Shown here: piece after piece, positions 48,079 through 56,603 of the stretch | Layout of the letters: each line of letters opens with the position of its first letter | Position numbering within the stretch: the first letter of the stretch is position 1 | From: CAZGNZ01 sp964527215 | GTDB taxonomy: Bacteria; Fidelibacterota; Marinisomatia; SCGC-AAA003-L08; JACNLC01 | NCBI GenBank assembly: GCA_964527215.1 | Contig: CAZGNZ010000025.1 | Coordinates: forward strand, 1 to 60,246 | Length of the DNA: 60,246 bases | Direction: 5' to 3' | The notes under the pieces: model-generated | The model's input: the letters and a program-made list of their open reading frames with translations, nothing else | Databases searched by the model: none | Told to the model about the DNA's origin: nothing | Translations under genes and position numbers: made by a program

Positions 48079-48875
48079 ATTCCCAGTACCTTCTCCAGCC
48101 CAGCCAGTTCGCCGTTTATCAAGGCCTCCATTGTGGTCTGAACGTCAATATTTTTTCGCTGTGATAACAGAGTGATATCAAGTATCAGGTGATTCAAAGC
48201 GATGGACACCACCGCCGGGTTGTCCGTTCGTATGGCCCGGTTGTCGGCGGAATGATTTGCACTGCCGATAAGGACCACGGATTTATCAATAATAATTACA
48301 ATCTGCCGCTGCCAGATCTCACGCAGTTTTTCTTCCTCCGCGCCATAGGTCAAAAACCGGCCGACAGGTCCATCGACATGGGTGAACGAAAAACAGTGGA
48401 TGGGAATTCCCTTGCTGTCGGCATTGGCCAGCTGCTGCCGAATCTCATCATATTCCCGGGCCCAAACGGCACAGAACACGGATACCTGAGCCTGATCAAT
48501 GAGGCTGCGTGCCTGATCGATCATCGCTTCATACCCTTTGATATTCCAGGTTTTTTCCGGTGTGATGGTGGTCTCGATCTGTGACAATACTTTGCCCAGT
48601 TCCCCGATATTGTGGTCAAACTGGGATTTCAGAATATTGCTGAGCTGTTCCGGTTCAATCGGAATATAGTGCACCGGACGGGTTCCTTCGCTGCTGACGA
48701 TGCCGTTCAGCTCCAGACGTTTCAGAACATCATATATTGCGCTGCGCGGCACACCTGAATTCTGACTGATTTCATATCCGGTGGCCGGATGCTGCTTAAG
48801 GAGTGCGAGGTAGGCTTTTGATTCATTTTGAGTGAATCCCAGCTGGGTCAGCTGGACTATGACAGTGTTTTCCAT
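48075..48875 (-). CDS. TrmB-family sugar-sensing transcriptional regulator
   Basis: 266 residues from ATG 48875; the in-frame extension to 48920 is not supported. The N-terminal winged helix-turn-helix (about 5-75) reads LTQLGFTQNESKAYLALLKQ, then GYEISQNSGVPRSAIYDVLKRLE, the classic TrmB pattern. The C-terminal domain (about 105-260) is the TrmB/PLD-like sensor region (AQVSVFCAVWAREYDEIRQ...CFSFTHVDGPVG). In archaea TrmB proteins control maltose/maltodextrin transporters and glycolysis genes in response to sugars, so this is the probable controller of the downstream starch genes. It heads the operon and overlaps the pullulanase gene by 4 bp. Confidence 0.9.
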   Translation of the reverse strand: MENTVIVQLTQLGFTQNESKAYLALLKQHPATGYEISQNSGVPRSAIYDVLKRLELNGIVSSEGTRPVHYIPIEPEQLSNILKSQFDHNIGELGKVLSQIETTITPEKTWNIKGYEAMIDQARSLIDQAQVSVFCAVWAREYDEIRQQLANADSKGIPIHCFSFTHVDGPVGRFLTYGAEEEKLREIWQRQIVIIIDKSVVLIGSANHSADNRAIRTDNPAVVSIALNHLILDITLLSQRKNIDVQTTMEALINGELAGLEKVLGI

Positions 48876-49321
48876 ATAATCATCTCGATCATTTAAATGT
48901 AGATTCCTGCAGCCGGTCAAGTTTGCTTGTCAAAACCCAGGCGGTGCAGTGATCAGTCTTTCTGTGTAAAATTAGTAACTCAAGAGGTAGTGAATAATAA
49001 GATTAATTGACAAATCCGACCAAATCCAAAAATCAGAATTTGCCTGTGGAATCACGATCAAAATCGGAAAGAAATCCAGTCTATTCAAGCCGGCCTGACA
49101 GAGTCATGGGATTTTGCAGTTTGCGGAATATTTTTGAACAGCGATATATGTCTGACCGGATCAATCAACCCCATGAAATACCAATAGACAGGGTAATCCG
49201 GATTTGGGGTGATGCGAACCTGCCGCGGGGCAATCGGTATTTGTCTGCTTCTTTCAGGTACCCTGGATGGCTCGCTTTTCAGGAATCGGCAATCCAGGCA
49301 GGATGACGTCAGCGGCTGCAG
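48876..49321. promoter_or_regulatory. Intergenic region upstream of trmB
   Basis: 446 bp with no supported gene. On the minus strand, TTGACC (48920-48915) and TTTAAA (48897-48892) are 17 bp apart, a weak promoter leaving a very short leader. TTAGTAACTC at 48972-48981 repeats the half-site seen before the Ig-lipoprotein gene. I see no clear terminator for glgA. Confidence 0.35.
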
Positions 49322-50794
49322 TTAATCAGCTGATTCACCAGTATCCATGACAGGCTGATACATGGTTTCGATATACTGCCGGGCGGATATATCCCACGAA
49401 AAGCGCTGGTTCAGACAATTCTGCTGGATTTGGTTCCAGTGCTGTGGATTGGTGCTGAATACACGTGCGGCATTTTGGAGAGATTCAATGAGGTTTTTCA
49501 GAATTGCGGCCTGATCCGTCCCGTTAAATTTAAAGCCTGTTTCAGTACCGGCATCGGCATCCTTGACAGTATCGGCAAGTCCGCCGGTATTTCGGACAAG
49601 CACCGGTGTGGCGAGAGCCATGGATTCCATCTGAGTAATTCCGCACGGTTCATACAGACTGGGCATGAGAAAAAGATCACAGCCGAGATGGATCTGCTCA
49701 GCCACCTGCCGGTCGTGCTTCAGAGTCAGATGAAAGGAGGGATGGTCACGGTATTTCAAAAGTTTCTTTTCGTAGGCATCAGAGCCGGATGTTACCATGG
49801 CAAGGTGGATATCGGGCATATTCAGAATATGTTCCAGGACCGGGATTCCGTCCAGCGGTTCCAGGAGCAGTTTCAGTTTCTGTTCGGCAGCCCGGCCGAC
49901 GAATCCCAGCAGCATGGTACCCTGGCTGTCCGGGAGATCGAATGCGGCTCTGGCTTTCTTTTTTAGTTTGAGGATATCCTCTATCGCGGCAGTTTTTTCT
50001 GGATATTGAAATCCGTTCAGGATTCCGATCAGCCGGCCTCTGGATTTCAGATCTTCAGCCACCTTAAAGAGCTGCCGTCCGCCGCTGAAATAGCGGTCCT
50101 CATCTTCCGGCTGTGTCATTTCATCGGCATACGAGGGACTGACGGTATTCACGCGGTCGGCCTGCATCATTCCCAGTTTGAGGGGGTTGATACTGTGCCA
50201 TTCCTTTCGGGGATCGATAAAACTTCCCCCCACACCGGCATCAAACAGAATCTTTGAGACTTCCCACTGGGTGATAACCTCCATTCCGATATTTCCCTGA
50301 TAAATCATATTATGAACCGTGAGAATCCGTTTACCGGGAATTTTCTGCATTTCCATCAACCCGAACACAAAACTGGTCGGCCAGTCATTGGCATGAACGA
50401 TGTCCGGTTTTTCAACCGCAATCAATTTGACTGCTGCTTCGGAGAAAAATGAAAACCGAAGTACGTCGTCATAAAACGGAATCGTTTCACTGTCAGTGTA
50501 CGGTTCTGAATAGTCACCGCCAAAATAATGAGCATCCCAGAGGAAAATAACGGGAACCCCGTTATGGGAAGTTTTCAGGATTTCCACGTTCCTTTGGACG
50601 CCATTGTAATCCACTGACAAAAATCCAGCGGATTCGGTCTGATACTCCTGTGAAATGGATTCATACCATGGTGTTACGATGGTGATATCCACACCGGCTT
50701 TTTGGAGGGCTGCCGGAAGTTCGCCGGCCACATCTCCCACTCCACCGGCTTTTGAAAACGGCTTGCACTCGGCGGTCAGATATAAAACTTTCAT
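49322..50794 (-). CDS. glgA: Glycogen synthase (GT5)
   Basis: 490 residues. It transfers glucose from ADP-glucose to growing alpha-1,4-glucan. The N-terminus has the diagnostic KAGGVGDVAGELP (about 15-27) that binds ADP-glucose; HANDWPTSFVFGLM and LTVHNMIYQG follow. The C-terminal GT-B half has LGFVGRAAEQK and FLMPSLYEPCGITQMESMALATPVLVRNTGGLADTVKD, which includes the conserved E-x7-E region. It lies 88 bp downstream of glgC on the same strand, giving a two-gene glycogen unit. No branching enzyme is seen in the window. Confidence 0.95.
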   Translation of the reverse strand: MKVLYLTAECKPFSKAGGVGDVAGELPAALQKAGVDITIVTPWYESISQEYQTESAGFLSVDYNGVQRNVEILKTSHNGVPVIFLWDAHYFGGDYSEPYTDSETIPFYDDVLRFSFFSEAAVKLIAVEKPDIVHANDWPTSFVFGLMEMQKIPGKRILTVHNMIYQGNIGMEVITQWEVSKILFDAGVGGSFIDPRKEWHSINPLKLGMMQADRVNTVSPSYADEMTQPEDEDRYFSGGRQLFKVAEDLKSRGRLIGILNGFQYPEKTAAIEDILKLKKKARAAFDLPDSQGTMLLGFVGRAAEQKLKLLLEPLDGIPVLEHILNMPDIHLAMVTSGSDAYEKKLLKYRDHPSFHLTLKHDRQVAEQIHLGCDLFLMPSLYEPCGITQMESMALATPVLVRNTGGLADTVKDADAGTETGFKFNGTDQAAILKNLIESLQNAARVFSTNPQHWNQIQQNCLNQRFSWDISARQYIETMYQPVMDTGESAD

Positions 50795-50882
50795 AGAATG
50801 GACAAGTTAAAGTTATGGTTTAGTTGTTTGTAATTTTCACTTGAATACACGATTGTTTTGGTGTTCAGCCTGCGATATTGTC

Positions 50883-52196
50883 TTATTCAAAAGAATAGCT
50901 GCGCGGCACCACTGTAATACCGCCTTCCGAAACAGTGAATCCCCTTGCCAGATCCTGATCCCGATCATATCCAATCCGGGTGCCGTCGGGAATGTCCACC
51001 CATTTGTCGATGATGGCATTTTTAATTTTAACTTTTTCGCCAATCCGGATTCTGCCCAGTAAAATGGATTTTTTAATTTTGGATTTTCGGTTGATGCGGC
51101 AGCCGTAATGGACCACGGAATTCTCAACCACAGCATAACTCACGACCACCCCGTTTGCAATGAGGGAGTTCATGGCATACCCGACATTGTCCCGAGTGCT
51201 CATTATTTTGGCCGGCTGGGGAGATTCCGTATAAGTCAGTATTTTCCATTGGTTGTTATACAGGTTGATCACCGGATCCCGTTCAATCAGTTCCATGTTC
51301 GCCATATAAAACTGGTCCAGATTCCCCACATCCCGCCAGAATCCTCTTTCCCGTTCCGTTGTACCCGGGACGCCTTCCGCCTGAAAATTATACACATAGA
51401 TTCGTCTGTTTTTCCTCATGGCGGCGGGCAGGATATCGTAGCCGAAATCATGGGAACTGTATTTGTCGGGCCGGCCGCTGATCTGTTCATGGTCCGAGGT
51501 GAATTCACGGGCACTGTCTTCTTCCAGTTCCGCGCAGAGCACATCCGCATTGAAAACATAATTCCCCATAGAGGCGAGGCAGTAATCCGGATTTCCCGGC
51601 ATGGGTGTCGGGTGTGCCGGTTTTTCTTCAAACTTGATCAGCCGCATGTTTTCATCCACCACGAGGACGCCGAAATTCCCGGCTGCTTCTTTCAAAGGAA
51701 CAGGCACTGCGGATATGGTGATATCGGCATCCTTTTCCTGATGATAGGTATTTTTCTTGTCCAGATCCATGAGATAAATATGGTCGCCGCCCAGGATATC
51801 GACGATATTGGGGCGTTCGTTTCGAATATAGTTTATGTTCTTTAAAATGGAATCGGCCGTGCCTCTGTACCAGCCGGCAGTATCACCCTGTTTGGCGGGA
51901 AGCGTGGTGATGAATTCATTGACGCCGATGCCGAACCGGGGGTACCATCCATTTCGAATATGCCGATGCAAAGACTCAGACTGGTACTGGGTGAGAATGC
52001 AGATTTTGCGAATACCGCTGTGGTAAATATTGCTCAGTGCAAAATCAATCACCCGATAATTCGCACCGAACGGAACCGCCGGTTTGGCGCGATTGATGGT
52101 CAGGGGATGCATTCTGCTTCCTTTGCCGCCGGCCAGTACAAAGGCCAGTGGCAGTTTCCGAGCGCTGTAGGGTTTATTCACATCAGGGGTCACCAT
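50883..52196 (-). CDS. glgC: Glucose-1-phosphate adenylyltransferase
   Basis: 437 residues. It makes ADP-glucose from glucose-1-phosphate and ATP, the first committed step of glycogen synthesis. The N-terminal nucleotidyltransferase domain has AGGKGSRMHPLTINRAKPAVPFG-type sequence (about 19-41), followed by YRVIDFALSN, GDHIYLMD and FEEKP; the C-terminal part is a left-handed beta-helix (VENSVVHYGCRINRKSKIKK, RIGEKVKIKNAIID). Start at ATG 52196. The glucose-1-phosphate could come from the phosphorylase in the same gene cluster, linking uptake to storage. Confidence 0.95.
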   Translation of the reverse strand: MVTPDVNKPYSARKLPLAFVLAGGKGSRMHPLTINRAKPAVPFGANYRVIDFALSNIYHSGIRKICILTQYQSESLHRHIRNGWYPRFGIGVNEFITTLPAKQGDTAGWYRGTADSILKNINYIRNERPNIVDILGGDHIYLMDLDKKNTYHQEKDADITISAVPVPLKEAAGNFGVLVVDENMRLIKFEEKPAHPTPMPGNPDYCLASMGNYVFNADVLCAELEEDSAREFTSDHEQISGRPDKYSSHDFGYDILPAAMRKNRRIYVYNFQAEGVPGTTERERGFWRDVGNLDQFYMANMELIERDPVINLYNNQWKILTYTESPQPAKIMSTRDNVGYAMNSLIANGVVVSYAVVENSVVHYGCRINRKSKIKKSILLGRIRIGEKVKIKNAIIDKWVDIPDGTRIGYDRDQDLARGFTVSEGGITVVPRSYSFE

Positions 52197-52900
52197 ATCG
52201 ACTCCTCATTTTTTTGGCATTCAGCTGGTTGAATTACAGGCGGAATCTATCCATATCAGATTTCGTTTTTACCGGAATTTGTCTTCAGCAGGGATCGACT
52301 GTCAATATGCGAGATTCAGATTCTTTATTAGAAATCCAATAATTTACAGGGAGTAAAAGATACTTCGTTTTCTTGAATCAAACCAAAATCAGACTTATTG
52401 CACCGGGTGATTTTCACATGCGTCCAAAACGTCCTTGAATCAAGCACTTGGGGGTGACATGAAATACGCCGGTCGGAAAAGAAATTTCCTGCAACCGTTC
52501 TATGATCGATGGCAGGTCAGCCAATTGCGTATCGGCTGGATAAATTATTTACAGCCTTGGGTAATTTGACGCAGTCCGGGGACGGCAGGGCGTGATGGAT
52601 AGCTGAATCCGCCAGTGGGCGGATTTTTAATCCGTCTCCTGACGGACAAGTGTAACCGGGTGCATTCCCCGCCGCTTGTTGAAAATCCGCCATTCGGCGC
52701 GGCGGCGAAATGAAAAATGATTATCTCACTAATAATACACCGTCCGTCAGCTGACGGGCGGGGAAATTCATTAAGATTTTTTCAGCGGGACAGCGGCCGT
52801 CGAGGATTACGGGACAAATGCAAACCCATTTCAAACATTCCGAGAACAACTGTTTGGTTTCAGTTTTTCGGTCACCCTAAATTTATCCCGTTGTTTTACT
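52197..52900. repeat. Intergenic region rich in palindromic elements
   Basis: About 700 bp without a supported gene. It contains a terminator-like hairpin (AATCCGCC 52606-52613 / GGCGGATT 52618-52625, then Ts), CCGTCTCCTGACGG at 52632-52645 (reverse complement of 54932-54945), and CCGTCAGCTGACGG at 52744-52757 followed by GCGGGGAAATTCATTA, nearly the same as 3810-3839. These belong to the dispersed repeat family of this genome. Confidence 0.6.
52606..52628 (+). terminator. Terminator-like hairpin
   Basis: Eight-bp perfect stem AATCCGCC/GGCGGATT with AGTG loop and a T5 tail on the + strand. No + strand gene ends nearby, so it may be part of the palindromic repeat rather than a working terminator. 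Confidence 0.35.
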
Positions 52901-52984
52901 GCCGGGGTGGTGAAATTGGTAGACGCGCCGGATTCAAAATCCGGTTCCCTTCGGGGAGTGTGGGTTCGACCCCCACCCTCGGTA
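52901..52984 (+). tRNA. tRNA-Leu (CAA anticodon)
   Basis: 84 nt with acceptor GCCGGGG pairing CCTCGGT (two G-U pairs), discriminator A, a D-arm with GGTAGACGC, an anticodon stem CCGGA/TCCGG around TTCAAAA (anticodon CAA), a long variable arm (TTCCCTTCGGGGAGT) typical of leucine, and T-arm GTGGG-TTCGACC-CCCAC. No encoded CCA. It lies 140 bp from the integron integrase and marks the edge of the accessory region. Confidence 0.93.
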
Positions 52985-53124
52985 CAAGCATGTTCCGAGA
53001 CATGCAAACAACGCAGGGGCTTTCACAATACGTGGAGCCCTTTTTATTTTTCTGCAGGCCGGTTGATTGCCATACCAATATGACACGCCAGGCGCATGGA
53101 AAAGGGCATTGATCCTCTCATTTT

Positions 53125-54105
53125 TCAATCGAGCGGACTTTTGATTCCCATTTTTGAGCCAATGGCAACATGGGTGTAAATCATTGTTGTTTGGACGCTT
53201 TTGTGTCCCAGGAGCACCTGGAGGGTTCGTATATCCACACCTGATTCCAAAAGATGGGTGGCAAATGAGTGGCGGAAAGTGCGACAGCTGGCGTGCTTGT
53301 GAATACCGGCGGCAGATACGGCTTTTTTCACAGCCCGCTGCAGCATGGAATGATCGATATGATGTCGCCGCACTTCGCGGGTCAGAGGATCCGCACTCAG
53401 TTTGCGTGACGGAAACAGAAACTGCCAGCCAAATGAATATCTTGCATTGACATATTTTCTTTCCAGTGCATACGGCAGAAACACGCTGCCCGCACCGTTT
53501 TGAATATCTCCCTGATGCTGGATTCCAACTTTCATGATCTGGTTCTCCAGCAAACCGACTGTGCTTTCCGGCAGAATGGTTATACGGACTTTATGACCTT
53601 TTCCATCCCGGACATTCAGCAGTTTTCTTTCCAGGTCCACATCTTTGATCCTTAATCGGATACATTCCATCAGCCGAAGTCCGCTGCCATAGAGCAGGCT
53701 GGTCATGAGCCACATGGTTCCGTCCAGTTGAAACAGGACTTTCCTGACTTCTGTGCGTGTAAGGACTGTCGGCATCAGCCTGGGTCTGCGTGCATACCCT
53801 ATATTCGACAGCCAGGGAAGATCTATCTCCAGTACCTCTCTGAAAAGAAACAGGATTGCGGATAGGGCCTGATTCTGTGTAGATGCAGCGACCCTCCCGT
53901 TGTCGGCCAGATGACTGAGATATTCGATGACTTCGTTTTTACCGAGATTTTCCAGAGGCTGATATCTGCAGAAATGAAGAAAGCGTTTCACCCATGAAAT
54001 GTACTGTTGTTCGGTTCGATTGGCATAATGCCTCCTTCTCAATGCTGCCTGGACCTGCAGCAGGATTGTTTCTGAATCGTTTGACTGGGGTATTTTTCTA
54101 ATCAT
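53125..54105 (-). CDS. intI: IntI-type integron integrase (tyrosine recombinase), with altered catalytic His
   Basis: 326 residues. The N-terminal SAM-like domain reads RRRHYANRTEQQYISWVKRF and AASTQNQALSAILFLFREVL, as in IntI proteins. The catalytic domain has LLYGSGLRLMECIRLRIKDV (first Arg), GKGHKVR (Lys), the IntI-specific extra segment PYALERKYVNA...EVRRHHID, GHK (His) and TTMIYTHV (nucleophile Tyr), ending in SPLD. Where other IntI proteins have SCHTLRHSFATHLLE, this has SCRTFRHSFATHLLE; the codon CGC (plus-strand 53281-53283) replaces CAC, so the conserved His is Arg by one transition. It is transcribed away from the + strand cassette array, the standard integron layout. It may be impaired. 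Confidence 0.9.
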   Translation of the reverse strand: MIRKIPQSNDSETILLQVQAALRRRHYANRTEQQYISWVKRFLHFCRYQPLENLGKNEVIEYLSHLADNGRVAASTQNQALSAILFLFREVLEIDLPWLSNIGYARRPRLMPTVLTRTEVRKVLFQLDGTMWLMTSLLYGSGLRLMECIRLRIKDVDLERKLLNVRDGKGHKVRITILPESTVGLLENQIMKVGIQHQGDIQNGAGSVFLPYALERKYVNARYSFGWQFLFPSRKLSADPLTREVRRHHIDHSMLQRAVKKAVSAAGIHKHASCRTFRHSFATHLLESGVDIRTLQVLLGHKSVQTTMIYTHVAIGSKMGIKSPLD

Positions 54106-54150
54106 AATGCAAGATGATTTTTTTCTGACGCCGATTGTCTGTTAGATTGG
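54106..54150. other. Candidate attI site of the integron
   Basis: GTTAGAT at 54141-54147 fits the GTTRRRY core where cassettes insert, 36 bp upstream of the integrase start, where attI lies in known integrons. No further attI features can be proven without experiment. Confidence 0.45.
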
Positions 54151-55628
54151 CAGTGTGTATCACTCGGGGACGGAAATGGTCGCCCATTAATACCTATGCA
54201 TTCATGATGGATATTCGGACAGCGGGTATGGTTTCTGTTGATTCTATTTTCCAATTTTCTGTTCATCGTTTCAAAGATACCTGTCCGAATGGCGGTGCAG
54301 GATGCATAGTATTAATACAAGTGAGTGCTCAAACAGACTGAATGACCTCAGGTGAATGACCGCCTCGGGACTTGGGATTGCTGCATCCTGAATTCCCTGC
54401 CGAGGGCTATTCCCCGGGTGTGGTGGGGGTTTGGGATGGGTGGACGGAGGGAAATTGGTGAAATGGTGGAATGGATCTATGGTTGATTTGTGCTTCCAGA
54501 CAGGGTGCGATTGGGTGGTCGAGTCGTTGAGTTGGGCGTCCTTGCTGGATGTTATTGAGCGGCATATTGGGGTAATGGCTGAGCAGGAGCTGGCGAGTCG
54601 TCAGTCAGTGAATGGTTGAATAGTGAAATAGTGAAATGCTGAATCGGAGTTCGCTGGCAGGATGCAGTCGGGTGATTGAATCGTACAACCGAAGTATGGT
54701 GTTCCTGAGCAGTCGAGTCTGATTTTCCCAGACAGGTGCGGTTGAGTGGAACTTGTGGGTTGTCAGTTTTCAGCAGAAGGATGAAAAATGGACCAAATTA
54801 CCAGCCTTGTTTTTCACAGTCCGGACCGCGGTTCGGAGTGAGAAACCGACCGGAATATTTCATGAGAATATCTATGCGTAAAATGCTTCGCGATTTTCGG
54901 ACGATCATGAATCTGATCAATTCTCCAGCATCCGTCAGGAGACGGATTCTCGATTCAATTCGAAAAATGTTCTCAATGTACTGTCCAGTACGATTTCACA
55001 CATCTTTCTTCATAAGCATTGGAAAATCAGAATCCCATGAATTTTAAACGGAAAAAGCTTCAATGATCATCACGCATAAATTGTATAGAATTCATGCTTT
55101 TTCCGCATCAACACATTATTCATCATCTCATCACGAGGTCTCATGAAATTTCCGGGCTAATTTTTCTCTGAGAACTGCCGACTGCGATTTACTGAAAAAA
55201 AATAGGCTGCCAATCGTATGCTGAATTGATTTCAGTTGTTAATGCTATTTCTTAAAGCTGTTTCGGCAAATGCGTCAGTAATTAATCGATGATTCAGCAA
55301 ATTTATTATTTATCAGGTTGGTGTTGTATATCAAATAAGTAATCCATTCATTTTAGGATCGTGATAAAGTATATAGTAAAATGACTGATTGAATTTACTT
55401 TAAGTTACTACAATGATTCATTTTACAACAACATATAATACTTGACTCTGTCGTCGCTAATTGAAAAAAGATATGAGTATGAGTGTCAGTAAACAATTTA
55501 ACCAACACGTCAGTTTTGTTCAGAGCACACCGCAGCAACCTGGCCACAATGTCAGCTGTTTTTTTGTTTCGCCGACCTTTTATTATGTACTAATATACGG
55601 TACATATACTGAGGGAGATGTTTCAATT
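54151..55628. repeat. Gene-poor region between attI and first toxin-antitoxin pair, with repeats
   Basis: No convincing gene. ATTCGGACAG (54213-54222) and CTGTCCGAAT (54281-54290) are a perfect 10-bp inverted repeat. GCCTCGG/CCGAGGG arms lie near 54362-54408. From 54420 to 54760 the text is G-rich and degenerate (GGTCGAGTCGTTGAGT type), like 100-230. From about 54850 to 55170 is copy 2 of the repeat described at 3713-4140, including CCGTCAGGAGACGG (54932-54945). From 55175 to 55628 I see only AT-rich sequence and no attC with convincing arms. Confidence 0.5.
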
Positions 55629-55901
55629 ATGAAAGAACTATCGGTAAACAAGTTCAGAGCAAATATCAAGTCTGTTGTCGATGAGGCTATTTCCGAGCAT
55701 GAACCTGTGAAGGTCAAGAGACGTGCTGGAAGAGATTTCGTTGTTGTCAGCGCTGAAGATTGGGATCGGGAGCAAGAGACGCTTTACATCATGCAAAATG
55801 AAAATCTGATGAAACAGATTGCTGACTCAGTACTCACCCACACTTCAAATACTGGTTATACACCATCTCAGGAAGAACTTGATGAGATCAATAGTATTTG
55901 A
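55629..55901 (+). CDS. YefM/Phd-family antitoxin
   Basis: 90 residues from ATG 55629, with GGGAGA about 10 nt upstream. The N-terminus KELSVNKFRANIKSVVDEAISEHEPVKVKRRAGRDFVVVSAEDWD is the Phd/YefM DNA-binding and dimerisation fold, followed by a flexible C-terminal toxin-binding helix region. It neutralises the toxin encoded by the overlapping next gene (20-bp overlap) and represses their shared promoter, as is known for the family. AT-rich and unlike the surrounding chromosomal genes, as integron cassette genes often are. Confidence 0.9.
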   Translation: MKELSVNKFRANIKSVVDEAISEHEPVKVKRRAGRDFVVVSAEDWDREQETLYIMQNENLMKQIADSVLTHTSNTGYTPSQEELDEINSI

Positions 55902-56148
55902 GGGAAGAACTTGGGAGCAATATGAGACTTTACGAGCAAAGGATAAAAAACTACATCGAAATCTCTGCAAAATTCTCCAAGAGATGCAGCGACGTAATCC
56001 TTCAAAGGGTTTGGGGAAGCCCGAGCAGTTAAAACACAGCCTTTCTCATTTCTGGTCTCGAAGGCTTTCAAAAGGGGATCGCTTGATCTATCGATTCGAT
56101 GATAACGCTATTTATATCTTTGCTATTGGGGGGCACTATGATAGATAG
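55882..56148 (+). CDS. YoeB/Txe-family mRNA-cleaving toxin
   Basis: 88 residues from ATG 55882, which has AGGAAG upstream and lies inside the end of the antitoxin gene. The sequence matches YoeB along its whole length: RTWEQYETL, KKLHRNLCKILQE, GKGKPE-like GLGKPEQLKHSLSHFWSRRL, GDRLIYRF and the terminal HY pair. The expected catalytic residues (Glu in KPE, Arg in SRR, final His-Tyr) are present, so the toxin looks intact. YoeB cleaves mRNA at the ribosome. Confidence 0.92.
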   Translation: MRSIVFEGRTWEQYETLRAKDKKLHRNLCKILQEMQRRNPSKGLGKPEQLKHSLSHFWSRRLSKGDRLIYRFDDNAIYIFAIGGHYDR

Positions 56149-56149
56149 G

Positions 56150-56270
56150 AACAAATCGCTGCTGCTGACCGAGTGTGCGCCTACGGTTTTTTCAGCTGCT
56201 GGGTTATAGAAATATTTGGTTTTTGAATTTGCTCGATGTCCCCCCATCGGCAGCTGAGCTCCACCTTAGA
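56150..56270 (+). repeat. Weak attC-like inverted repeat after yoeB
   Basis: Begins at the toxin stop. GCTGCTGCTGACCGAG (about 56161-56176) is partly complementary to CATCGGCAGCTGAGC (about 56245-56259) and to a nearer CAGCTGCTGGGTTATAG. The outer core AGGAAC fits poorly, and the right core (GTTATAG or CTTAGAA) departs from GTTRRRY. The position is right for an attC but the ends cannot be fixed. Confidence 0.35.
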
Positions 56271-56342
56271 ATTGGATACGAGTGTCAAGCTCGAAAACAT
56301 ATACTCATGAATGTATTATACTTATATATTATTGATACTGTT

Positions 56343-56603
56343 ATGGCTTTTGAATTTGATAATATAGAAAGTGATACAAACCAGTCGAAGCATGGAATTG
56401 ACTTCATAGATGCTCAACAATTTTGGGACGATCCCGAACTAGTGATTATTCCTGCAAGGACAAGTGATGAAAAACGTTTTTTATCTGCAGGACGAATCAA
56501 AAACAAGCTATGGTCAGCAGTCTTTGCAATCCGTGAAAAAAATATTCGAATTATTTCAGTCAGAAGGTCCAGTAAAAATGACGAAGAAACCTATCACAGG
56601 TAA
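56343..56603 (+). CDS. brnT: BrnT-family toxin
   Basis: 86 residues from ATG 56343 (MAFEFDN). BrnT pattern: FEFDNIESDTNQSKHGIDFIDAQQFWDDPELV, then DEKRFLSAGRIKNKLWSAVFAIREKNIRIISVRRSSKNDEETYHR, ending in the R-R-S...E-x-x-x-Y motif of this RelE-like ribonuclease family. An upstream in-frame ATG at 56308 would add 12 residues and is less like the family. Overlaps brnA by 26 bp. Confidence 0.9.
   Translation: MAFEFDNIESDTNQSKHGIDFIDAQQFWDDPELVIIPARTSDEKRFLSAGRIKNKLWSAVFAIREKNIRIISVRRSSKNDEETYHR

Noticed and set aside
49007..49306. 99-residue + strand frame between trmB and glgA
   Set aside because: TTG start, no ribosome binding site, and no domain; more likely regulatory DNA.
52901..54105. 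Prophage or tRNA-targeting island integrase beside tRNA-Leu
   Set aside because: The recombinase has the IntI-specific segment and no phage genes or duplicated tRNA 3' end were seen; an integron explains the region better.
54526..54532. GTTGAGT as the right core of a first attC
   Set aside because: The heptamer fits, but there are no paired arms and the same word occurs in the unrelated G-rich text at 100-230.
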